In this document: positions 24,697 through 32,506 of the stretch, one piece after another
Layout: the number at the start of each line of letters is the position of its first letter
Position numbering within the stretch: position 1 is the stretch's first letter
Assembly (NCBI GenBank): GCA_938039145.1
Contig: CALHVG010000050.1
Coordinates: 1-64,000 of the forward strand
DNA length: 64,000 nt
Source of the DNA: an uncultured Treponema sp.
GTDB lineage: Bacteria > Spirochaetota > Spirochaetia > Treponematales > Treponemataceae
Direction of reading: 5' to 3'
Notes under the pieces: model-generated
The model's input: only the letters and a program-made list of their open reading frames with translations
What the model was told of the DNA's origin: nothing
Database searches by the model: none
Program-made: the position numbers and the translations under genes

Positions 24697-26286
24697 ATGG
24701 CAGATGCAAAGAGAACCGTAGTCGCTGTCACGGGTTCAGCCGGTGCGATGGGCAGCGAAATTGTCGCCCATCTTTTGGATTCCGACAAGGACTTTGAATT
24801 ACGGCTTTTCATAAACAACCGGATGGGGCATCTCAGAAGTTTTTTTCGCCGGCTTTTAAAACGAGGGAAAAAGCGAATGTCAATAATCCGGGGAAATCTC
24901 GGAAACTACAACGATGTGGAAAAACTTGTCTTTGGAGCTGACTACGTGATTCATTGCGGTGCGCTCATTCCCCCAAAAGCTGACCACGATCCGGAAAACA
25001 CAATAAAAACCAACTTCGGCGGAACAAAGAATATTGTCGATGCGATAATGAATTCCGGCAGAGCCGATAAAATAAAAATGGTTCACATATCGACGGTGGC
25101 AGTCTACGGGAACAGAGACCACAAGCATCCTTGGGCAAGAATGGGAGATCCGGTAATGTCGTCGCCTTACGATTATTATTCGGCATCAAAAATCAAGGCA
25201 GAACGCTATGTCCTTGAAAGCGAACTTCCAAATTGGGTGATATTGCGCCAAACAGCTGTCTATCATAAATATTTTCTTGTGAACAATTTAAGTGATGGGC
25301 TAATGTTCCACACTTGCTGGAATGCGCCCCTTGAATGGATTACCGACAGAGATTCCGGACTTTGCATAAAAAATCTTGTGGAAAAAGACATCGACGGAAA
25401 ACTCGGCGGCTTCTGGAAAAAAAACTACAATATCGGCGGCGGAAAATCTTGCAGGGAAACAGGATACGAAACGTTCAGCTCCGTTTTTGCGCTTATGGGA
25501 GCGGAAACAGAACGCATTTTTAATCCCGAATGGAATATTCCCAGAAATTTCCATGGGGTTTGGTTTACCGACAGCGATATTCTGAACGATTGGCTTGGTT
25601 ACAGAACAGAAAGCGTTCATGATTATTGGAAACGCATGAAGGAAAAACTTTGGTATTACCGGCTCGGCTATATAATTCCGTCGTTTTTTATAAGAAAATA
25701 TGCAATAGAACGCTTGCTAAAAAACAGCAACGCCCCGATGAACTGGATTCGTCTTGGCAAAAAAGGCAGGATAGATGCGTTCTTTGGCGGATAGAAGGCA
25801 TTCGACGAACTTCCTAGAGAATGGAAAAATTTTCCGCTTCTGAAAAAAGGACAAAGCCCGGACGGACCGATTGACTACGAGGCGCTCAAAGATGAAAAGC
25901 ATGCGGAACGTTGTAAATTGAACCACGGCTACGACGACGCAAAACCCGATACCGAAATCGGTATGGAAGACTTGAAATCGGCGGCTGAATATCGCGGCGG
26001 AAAAGTCATCACGGATTCCATGAAAAAAGGCGACATCTACGCAAAAATCGTTTGGCAATGTCACAACGGACACAGATTCGAAAGCCGTGCCTACACAGTT
26101 TTGCGGTGCGGATTTTGGTGTCCGGAATGTTGCGAGGCTCTTCCAAAATGGAGTTTTGACAAAGCCGCAAAACACGTTCCGTTTTATGCGCAAGTTTGGT
26201 ACGATACCCACAGAAAAGACGAAGAAAATAATGTCTATCCATACGACGAACACGAAGATGATGACATGATTGTTCTTTCAAAATAG
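24697..26286 (+). pseudogene. NAD-dependent epimerase/dehydratase with zinc-ribbon tail, interrupted by in-frame TAG
   Basis: A 530-codon reading frame broken only by one TAG at 25792-25794. The first 365 codons encode an extended short-chain dehydrogenase: VTGSAGAMG for NAD, ADYVIHCGALIPP, HISTVAVYG and YYSASKIKAE with catalytic Tyr and Lys. After the stop the frame stays open for 164 codons. This part has YDDAKPDTEIG and a treble-clef-like WQCHNGH...CGFWCPECCE, with codon use like the first half. Longer proteins with both parts exist in anaerobes as far as I recall. It is therefore either a nonsense mutation or a readthrough site. TATAAT (24684-24689) overlaps the first ATG (24688), so the ATG at 24697, 7 nt after the -10, is taken as start. 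Confidence 0.8.
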
Positions 26287-26354
26287 AAGCATGCGGCGCA
26301 AACGTTATATTCCGATGGAGCGATAAAAGGAAATCGAGAAACTCGACATTCCGG

Positions 26355-26921
26355 TTATTTATGAATTATCCAATAATCTTTATACAAGTATCCGTCTTGT
26401 GTTCCGACCAAAAGATTATCCGACTTTTTAAAGCCGATGCCGGATACAGCCGACAGTCTTTCAACAGCATAGTTAGGCACTTTGGTGATTATTTCTTTGC
26501 AATCGAATAACTCATAAGCCGGCAGAATTATAAGTTTCAGAATTGCTTTGATGACATCTTCTTTTTCGTATTCGCTTTTTAAGTCCAATCTAAGCACACC
26601 CATGCCGTCAAACTTGTCTTCCGATGCTCTTTTGAATAGCTCAATCGTTCCGATTGCTTTTGACGAGGTTTTGTCTACAATCACCCAACGAACAAACCAT
26701 CTTGTTTTATACGATTCCAGCCAAAAAGCAACAGCCTGCTCCATTTTAGTTTTTGTAGGATAGTAAAAATTGTCGCCGTGACAATTGTCGCTGTTAAAAA
26801 AAGGCAATGAATTTTTATCGCTATACACGCTAAGCAAATTTTCCGTATCGCTTTTATCTACAAGACGAAGTAAAAATTCGCCGCTTTCAAATTTCGGGCA
26901 ATGCCCATATACATTCGGCAT
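26355..26921 (-). CDS. GNAT-family N-acetyltransferase
   Basis: A 188-residue protein of the RimJ/RimL-like acetyltransferase group. It starts with a FLLRLVDKSDTENLLSVYSD strand-helix unit, has a central IVDKTSSKAIGTIELF segment matching the acetyl-CoA-binding strands, and ends with an AVERLSAVSGIGFKKSD block, typical of position-specific GNATs. The substrate is unknown. The frame extends further upstream, but ATG 26921 has a perfect GGAGG 9 nt before it and begins the folded domain. It is convergent with the interrupted epimerase and followed, on the same strand, by nothing for 69 bases. Confidence 0.85.
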   Translation of the reverse strand: MPNVYGHCPKFESGEFLLRLVDKSDTENLLSVYSDKNSLPFFNSDNCHGDNFYYPTKTKMEQAVAFWLESYKTRWFVRWVIVDKTSSKAIGTIELFKRASEDKFDGMGVLRLDLKSEYEKEDVIKAILKLIILPAYELFDCKEIITKVPNYAVERLSAVSGIGFKKSDNLLVGTQDGYLYKDYWIIHK

Positions 26922-27096
26922 AAACCAATCCTCCAAACTTGAGATTTTTAATCGAAAAATGCGATGTTTTACTCGCGATAATGCGGCGAATAAAAATCCA
27001 GCGACATCTAGGGAGCAAAGGCGGCGCAATTTCTAGCAAATTGCCAGATGCTCCGCAAAACGCATAATCTGGCAAAAGGAAATCGATAATTTCCGC

Positions 27097-28005
27097 CTAG
27101 TACAGAGTTTCTCCCAGAAGTCTTGCCGCAAGATTCACCGCAAGAATGGCGGTCTGATTTCTTACGTCCAGGATAGGATTCACCTCGACGATTTCCGCTG
27201 ATTTGACCTTGCCGGTTGTTGCCATTTCTTCCATAAGCAGAAGAGCCTCTCTGTTTGTAAGCCCGCCCGGAAGAGGAATCCCAGTTCCCGGAGCAAACAT
27301 TGGGTCAAGGACATCCATATCAAAACTTACGTGGATTATGTCGGCATGCGAAAGAAAGAATGTCTTGACCTTTTTTATGATTTCAGAAAATCCCTGACGA
27401 TCGATGTCGCTCATCGTAAAAACGGTAACGCCTGCTTCTTTCATAAGCAGTTTTTCGCCCGGATCAAGGTCTCGGCATCCCACAAAGCATATGTTTTTCG
27501 GGTCGACTTTTTGCCCTTGGTAGTAAAGGTTTGTGAGTTCCTTGAGTCCGATTCCTGCGGAAGCCGCAAGGCATTCTCCATGCACGTTCCCCGTGGGCGT
27601 TGTTTCGGTTGAGTTAAAATCGCCATGGGCATCTACGTACAAAACCCCGACTTTTTTCCCGGACTTCTTTGCGGTTGCGGCAAGCCCTGCAAGCGAGCCA
27701 AGCACAATCGAATGGTCGCCGCCAAGAACAAAAGGGAATTCATCTTTAGCGGTAATTTCTTCAACTTTTTCAGCAAGTTTAGTGCAGGCGTTTATTATCG
27801 GGTGCAGATATTTTGCCTTTGGGTTTCCAACGTCCTCGTATTCCTGCGCGCTTGGCTGAAATATGTCAGAATGGACATAGGTCTTATGTCCCAAAGATTC
27901 AAGACGCTCTTTGATTCCCGCAAGTCTGATGGCGGAAGGCCCCATGTCAGAACCGTGGCGGCTCGCACCAAAATCAAGGGGCATTTCTAATATGTGTACA
28001 TTCAT
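27097..28005 (-). CDS. rocF: Arginase
   Basis: This enzyme hydrolyses arginine to ornithine and urea using a binuclear manganese centre. The 302-residue protein shows all ureohydrolase motifs: GGDHS, VDAHGDFNSTETTPTGNVHG (Mn ligands and substrate loop) and SFDMDVLDPMFAPGTGIPLP. The ETTPTGNVHG and FAPGTGIP versions point to arginase rather than agmatinase. No ribosome binding site precedes the ATG. TATAAT (minus strand, 28012-28017) ends exactly 6 nt before it, indicating a leaderless mRNA. No urease or ornithine genes are nearby; it may provide ornithine for polyamines or deplete host arginine. Confidence 0.92.
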   Translation of the reverse strand: MNVHILEMPLDFGASRHGSDMGPSAIRLAGIKERLESLGHKTYVHSDIFQPSAQEYEDVGNPKAKYLHPIINACTKLAEKVEEITAKDEFPFVLGGDHSIVLGSLAGLAATAKKSGKKVGVLYVDAHGDFNSTETTPTGNVHGECLAASAGIGLKELTNLYYQGQKVDPKNICFVGCRDLDPGEKLLMKEAGVTVFTMSDIDRQGFSEIIKKVKTFFLSHADIIHVSFDMDVLDPMFAPGTGIPLPGGLTNREALLLMEEMATTGKVKSAEIVEVNPILDVRNQTAILAVNLAARLLGETLY

Positions 28006-28017
28006 GCGTTTATTATA

Positions 28018-28496
28018 AAGATTTTACACATGAAGATAAAGCAAAGTGATTTTCAATTAAATTAAAACCCTGAAAACGAGATTTCAGTTCAGGCTTTTCC
28101 AAAAAGATTTTGGAATCAATTTCGTAGGTTTAATTTAGAGTTTTGTAAACTCAAAGTTTACATTCTTCTAAGGCAAGCCTTAAACTTTTTTAAGGGGGGA
28201 AACCAGCTCGGAGTTCGAAGCCCGCAGTTTTCCTCCCTTAAAAACCCACCTTCCTTGGGCATCACAAGATGTCTTTTACCCAATTTTGCCATAGGGTAAA
28301 ATTGGGGCGGATGGGAGAGAGGTTATACTTTTACGTATCATTCTGCCCGTCCGCAGTCCTTTAGAATTCCGATTCATTCATACATTTTAATTTTTAGGTA
28401 ACCTATGTTCGATATTTATTAAAATAGAGAAACTCGACATTCGACCTCGTAAATTGCGTCGGACAAAAAGTCGGATTCCGTGTTTTTATCATCACT
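28018..28496. other. Structured gene-free region between cadA-like gene and arginase
   Basis: No gene is seen in nearly 480 bases. Two strong structures stand out. First, TTTTTAAGGGGGGAAA (28187-28202) pairs with 28229-28244 (16 bp, one G-T) around a 26-nt loop. Second, CCCAATTTT pairs with AAAATTGGG (about 28280-28307), with an alternative TTTACCC/GGGTAAA pairing in the same stretch. The 16-base sequence GAGAAACTCGACATTC at 28427-28442 also occurs at 26336-26351. A small RNA or a remnant of a mobile element are both possible. Confidence 0.5.
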
Positions 28497-30425
28497 TCAC
28501 AGGTTCTTCACGTTTAATGCTCGTATTGAGTTCAGCACGGCAAGAGTCATAACCCCAACGTCCGCAAATATGGCGAACCACATATTTGCTATTCCCACAG
28601 CGCCCAGTCCAAGGCAGATGAATTTTACGCTCAGTGCAAATGTGATGTTTTCATAGACGATTCCTATGCATTTTCGTGAGATTTTTATCGCTTTGGCGAT
28701 TTTTATAGGATTGTCATCCATGAGTACAACGTCTGCCGCCTCTATTGCCGCATCCGAACCGATTGCCCCCATTGCGATTCCGATATCCGCCCGAGAGAGG
28801 ACTGGCGCATCGTTTATTCCGTCGCCTACGAATGCAAGGACGGAGTTTTTTTTCTTTTCCGTCAGAATCCGCTCCACTTCGGTAACTTTGTCGTTTGGAA
28901 GCAGTCCGGATTTGAATTCGTCTATCTCCAGACTTTTTGCAGTTTTTTCTGCGATTTTTTCTGAATCGCCCGTAAGCATCACTGTTTTTGTGATTCCAAC
29001 GGACTTTAGTATTTTTATTGCTTTTTTTGAATCCGGTTTTTCGACATCGGCGATTACAACATGACCGGAATATTTTCCGTCGATTGCGATATGGATTATC
29101 GTTCCTGCTGCGTGGCATTCAATCGGCTCTATTCCAAGTTTTCTCATGAGTTTTGAATTTCCTGCGGCGACATTATGGCCGTCCACCAAAGCCGTAATCC
29201 CGAATCCGCCGATTTCTTCGATATTTTTGACCCTTGAACGGTCTATTTCTTTTCCGTGGGCAGAAACTATGCTTTTGCTGATTGGATGTGTCGATGAGCA
29301 TTCCGCCAAAGCCGCAAACTCAAGCAGTTTTTTTTCATCGATTATGCTGTGATGTATGTCTATAACTTGAAAAACGCCTTTGGTCAAAGTGCCGGTTTTG
29401 TCAAACACGACTGTTTTTGTTTTTGAGAGAGTTTCAAGAAAGTTCGACCCTTTTATAAGGATTCCTTGGTTGCTTGCTCCTCCGATGCCTGCAAAAAAAC
29501 TTAAAGGGATGCTTATGACAAGGGCGCACGGGCAGCTTATCACAAGGAATGTCAACGCTCTGTAAATCCATGTTGACCACATTCCTGTTCCGTTATGGAA
29601 GAAAAGTATTCCTGCGAGCGGAGGAAAGATTGCCAACACCAATGCACTTATTACCACGGCTGGGGTATATATTCGCGCGAATTTTGAAATGAATTCCTCG
29701 GAACGTGATTTTCTTGAGCTTGCATTTTCTACAAGTTCTAGGATTTTCGACGCAGTGGATTCGCTGAAAACTTTGGAGGTTCGTATTTTAAGCACTCCGG
29801 TTTGATTTATGCTTCCGCTTGTTATTTCATCTCCCGGGCTTATTGTCCTAGGAAGACTTTCGCCGGTCAGCGAACTTGTATCAAGCGATGAAGAGCCTTC
29901 AATTACAAATCCGTCGAGAGGGACTTTTTCTCCGGGCTGAACTATTATTTCATCGCCAATCTGCACGGATTCGGGCGCAACTTGCACGAGTTTTCCATCA
30001 GCCAGGATATTTGCGTAGTCCGGGCGAATGTCCATCAGTTCCGATATGTTTTTTCGGCTCTTTCCTACCGCAAGCCGCTGAAAAAATTCTCCTACTTGGT
30101 AGAAAAGCATTACAGCCACGGCTTCGTTGCAGTCTTCGATGCCAAGTCCTTTTGCTTCGAATATGGAAAGAGCGAATGCACCTACGGTTGCTACAGCCAT
30201 CAAGAAATTTTCGTCAAGCATTCGTCCATGCAGGATTCCTTTGAACGCCTTTTTCAGAATGTCATAGCCTATTATGAGGTAATCCAAAAGATAAAGCGAA
30301 AACTTTACGGGGATTTTATCCGGAATCTGTTTGAAAAATCCTAGCCTGTCCGCAACCGCCAATGCGCCAAGGAGACATGCGGAAAACAGAATCCTTGCAA
30401 GCATAGTTCTTTGCTTCCTATTCAT
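28497..30425 (-). CDS. P1B-type heavy-metal-transporting ATPase (Zn/Cd/Pb group)
   Basis: A 642-residue inner-membrane pump that exports divalent metal at the expense of ATP. It has the CPC motif in ISCPCALVIS, the phosphorylated DKTGTLTKG, the TGES actuator motif, the nucleotide-site SSTHPIS with the HP pair, and GDGINDAP. A C-terminal helix holds a DVGVM aspartate typical of the CadA/ZntA group. Unlike most CadA proteins it lacks an N-terminal HMA domain; a 72-residue HMA protein is encoded immediately upstream instead. GAGGAG precedes the start. The divergent ArsR-type regulator at 30874 is the probable metal-responsive repressor. Confidence 0.93.
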   Translation of the reverse strand: MNRKQRTMLARILFSACLLGALAVADRLGFFKQIPDKIPVKFSLYLLDYLIIGYDILKKAFKGILHGRMLDENFLMAVATVGAFALSIFEAKGLGIEDCNEAVAVMLFYQVGEFFQRLAVGKSRKNISELMDIRPDYANILADGKLVQVAPESVQIGDEIIVQPGEKVPLDGFVIEGSSSLDTSSLTGESLPRTISPGDEITSGSINQTGVLKIRTSKVFSESTASKILELVENASSRKSRSEEFISKFARIYTPAVVISALVLAIFPPLAGILFFHNGTGMWSTWIYRALTFLVISCPCALVISIPLSFFAGIGGASNQGILIKGSNFLETLSKTKTVVFDKTGTLTKGVFQVIDIHHSIIDEKKLLEFAALAECSSTHPISKSIVSAHGKEIDRSRVKNIEEIGGFGITALVDGHNVAAGNSKLMRKLGIEPIECHAAGTIIHIAIDGKYSGHVVIADVEKPDSKKAIKILKSVGITKTVMLTGDSEKIAEKTAKSLEIDEFKSGLLPNDKVTEVERILTEKKKNSVLAFVGDGINDAPVLSRADIGIAMGAIGSDAAIEAADVVLMDDNPIKIAKAIKISRKCIGIVYENITFALSVKFICLGLGAVGIANMWFAIFADVGVMTLAVLNSIRALNVKNL

Positions 30426-30461
30426 GGGATTCTCCTCTTTTTATGGATTTTGAAAAATTTT

Positions 30462-30680
30462 CTAAATTTCTATCGAGCAGTCCGGCTCGACTTTTTTGCA
30501 CGCTTTGTAGACCTCTTTCATGATTTCCTTTTCGTTGGAATTTTCCGCAAAGTCCACAGTCATTTTTTGCGTCATAAAATTGACGCTTGCATCCGTTACT
30601 CCGGAGATTTTTTTTGCCGTTACTTCCATTTCATTTGCGCAGACGGCGCAATCGACTTCTATTTTGTAGGTTTTCTTCAT
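30462..30680 (-). CDS. Stand-alone HMA metallochaperone
   Basis: A 72-residue heavy-metal-associated domain with the metal-binding CAVC (residues 11-14, in DCAVCANEM) in the first loop and the usual beta-alpha-beta order (ASVNFMTQKMTVDF). Such domains carry zinc, cadmium or copper. Here the protein most likely replaces the missing N-terminal domain of the ATPase that starts 36 bases downstream, passing metal to it. AGGAGA precedes the start. Its promoter lies in the interval shared with the divergent regulator gene. Confidence 0.88.
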   Translation of the reverse strand: MKKTYKIEVDCAVCANEMEVTAKKISGVTDASVNFMTQKMTVDFAENSNEKEIMKEVYKACKKVEPDCSIEI

Positions 30681-30873
30681 GGTCTTCTCCTAATCAAATT
30701 TTTTGCAAGAAACCTCGGTTTCCGCCTTGTATGAACGATTAAGCGATTGTTTAATCATTAAGATAAATATATATTTCAAATGATGTCAGCGCAATGTTTT
30801 TGCGGAAAGAATTCCTTTTTGGACTAAAAAAATTTCTGAAAGGAACAATTTTTGCGCCAAAGGAGATTCTGAA
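30681..30873. promoter_or_regulatory. Divergent promoter/operator of the metal-efflux locus
   Basis: GATTAA (30737-30742) and TTAATC (30751-30756) form an inverted repeat with an 8-bp spacer within a longer imperfect palindrome. This is the type of site bound by ArsR/SmtB-family repressors. On the minus strand TTGAAA (about 30774-30779) could be a -35 with the repeat covering the -10. Confidence 0.55.
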
Positions 30874-31638
30874 ATGGATTTTTCTAATCAACGGAACGAA
30901 TATTTCAAGTTAGATTTTTTATGCAAAGAGCTTTCAAAGGAAGAAGGATTTAAAGGCGTGTCGGATTTGTTTTCGCTTCTTTCCGATACAAATCGCCTGA
31001 AAATTTTTTGGTTTTTGTGCCATTCAAAGGAATGTGGGCAGAACATAGCGAACGCAATTGGCATGACAAATCCTGCGGTTTCTCATCATTTAAAAATCCT
31101 TCGGGAATCCGGGTTGATAGAATGTTACAGGGACGGAAAAGAGGTTTTTTATTTTTCCGAAAAATCGGAAACTTGCCTGGCTCTTCATGAAATAATCGAA
31201 AAACTCATGTCAATGACCTGCCCGGATTTTGACGGTCGGCATGAAAAAGTCAGTGCCGGCGCAGAATATCTTGACAATCAGGTTTCAAAAATTAAAAAAG
31301 TCCACGACTACATGATGGAAAATCTTTCAAAAAGAATAACGATTGATGAACTTTCTAAAAGATTTGCCGTCAATGCGACCACTTTAAAAACGGTCTTCAA
31401 AGATGTGTACGGTTCTTCCATTGCCGCGCACATAAAGGAACACCGCATGGAAAAGGCGGCTGAACTTTTGCGCACAACGGACAAGAGCATCGGCGAAGTC
31501 GCTTTTGAAGTTGGTTATGAAAGTCAGAGCAAATTCGGACTTGCGTTCAAGGAATCGTTCTGCATTTCGCCGATGGAATACAGAAAAGTTAGAGAAAGCT
31601 CCACCGTAAAAACGGAAAGTGCTGATTCGGGAAAATGA
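30874..31638 (+). CDS. ArsR-AraC fusion regulator
   Basis: A 254-residue regulator with two DNA-binding units. Residues about 20-115 are an ArsR/SmtB winged helix (FSLLSDTNRLKIFWFL, then GMTNPAVSHHLKILRESGLI). Residues about 140-245 are an AraC-type double helix-turn-helix (ITIDELSKRFAVNATTLKTVFK, then IGEVAFEVGYESQSKFGLAFK). The divergent ATPase and chaperone genes suggest that it senses divalent metal. The metal-ligand helix is not obvious; cysteines occur at CHSKECG and CLALH. AAGGAG precedes the start. Fusion could give metal-dependent repression and activation on one polypeptide. Its stop lies just before the left boundary of the restriction island. Confidence 0.88.
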   Translation: MDFSNQRNEYFKLDFLCKELSKEEGFKGVSDLFSLLSDTNRLKIFWFLCHSKECGQNIANAIGMTNPAVSHHLKILRESGLIECYRDGKEVFYFSEKSETCLALHEIIEKLMSMTCPDFDGRHEKVSAGAEYLDNQVSKIKKVHDYMMENLSKRITIDELSKRFAVNATTLKTVFKDVYGSSIAAHIKEHRMEKAAELLRTTDKSIGEVAFEVGYESQSKFGLAFKESFCISPMEYRKVRESSTVKTESADSGK

Positions 31639-32506
31639 TTTCTGCACATCTGATCCAGTTAAAAATAAATCAGGGATACAATCGGAGGAAATTCCAAACA
31701 TTGAAAAGCACATTCCTCTATTCAATGGAAGATATATAGAGCCATTTTTTGGTGGAGGTGCTTTGTATTTTCATTTGGAACCTAAAAAAGCAATTATTAA
31801 TGATATAAATTCAAAACTCATAGGTTTTTATGAGGGAGTAAAATCTGATTATCCTAATCTTCGTAATGAATTAGATGAAGTTGAAAAAATTTACGAAAGT
31901 AACAGAAAAGATTTTGACAAATTGAAGAAACTGCATCCTACTGAACATGTAGAAGATAAAAATGAGGCTTTTTATTATCTAATCCGTGATATGTATAATG
32001 GATTATCCGAAAAAAAATATTCTGATGCCTTGATTTACTTCTTTATAAATAAAACAGCTTATTCGGGAATGATACGTTATAATGCGAAAGGTGAATTCAA
32101 TGTGCCTTTTGGAAGATATCAACATTTGAATACATCTTTAGTTTCACAGAAACACTCTAATCTTCTTTCAAAGACAAAAATATTCAATAAAGATTACAAA
32201 AAAATTTTTGATATGACAAAAGGAGATGATTTTGTACTTTTAGACCCACCGTATGATTGTGTTTTTTCTGATTATGGAAACGAAGAATATAAAAATGGCT
32301 TTAATGATGATTCTCATCGAAAATTAGCACAAGATTTCAAGAATCTTGGTTGTAAAGCCTTAATGGTGATAGGAAAAACCCTTCTTACAGAAGAATTGTA
32401 CGGAAATATGATTGTTGATGAGTATGCAAAAAAATATGCTGTAAATATTCGAAATAGATTTAAGGCTGTTGCAAATCATATTTTAGTCGCAAATTACAAG
32501 GAATAA
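31619..32506 (+). CDS. D12-class DNA adenine methyltransferase
   Basis: This enzyme would methylate adenine in the site cut by the partner nuclease (GGATC is expected for the AlwI group, an inference). The approximately 295-codon frame has motif I as EPFFGGGALYF (about 41-51) and motif IV as LLDPPYD (about 209-215). The INDIN and PFGRYQHLN segments are also typical of Dam-type enzymes. The usual N-terminal F-x-W-x-GGK motif is not recognisable; the beginning reads DPVKNKSGIQSEEIP. The only in-frame start is a GTG inside the end of the preceding gene, so the natural N-terminus may have been lost at insertion. Codons are far more A+T-rich than in neighbouring genes. Confidence 0.82.
   Translation: MLIRENDFCTSDPVKNKSGIQSEEIPNIEKHIPLFNGRYIEPFFGGGALYFHLEPKKAIINDINSKLIGFYEGVKSDYPNLRNELDEVEKIYESNRKDFDKLKKLHPTEHVEDKNEAFYYLIRDMYNGLSEKKYSDALIYFFINKTAYSGMIRYNAKGEFNVPFGRYQHLNTSLVSQKHSNLLSKTKIFNKDYKKIFDMTKGDDFVLLDPPYDCVFSDYGNEEYKNGFNDDSHRKLAQDFKNLGCKALMVIGKTLLTEELYGNMIVDEYAKKYAVNIRNRFKAVANHILVANYKE

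Noticed and set aside
28186..28244. Long stem as terminator of the metal ATPase gene
   Set aside because: It lies more than 250 bases past the stop and the arm order gives no T-run on the minus strand; it was kept as an unexplained structure.
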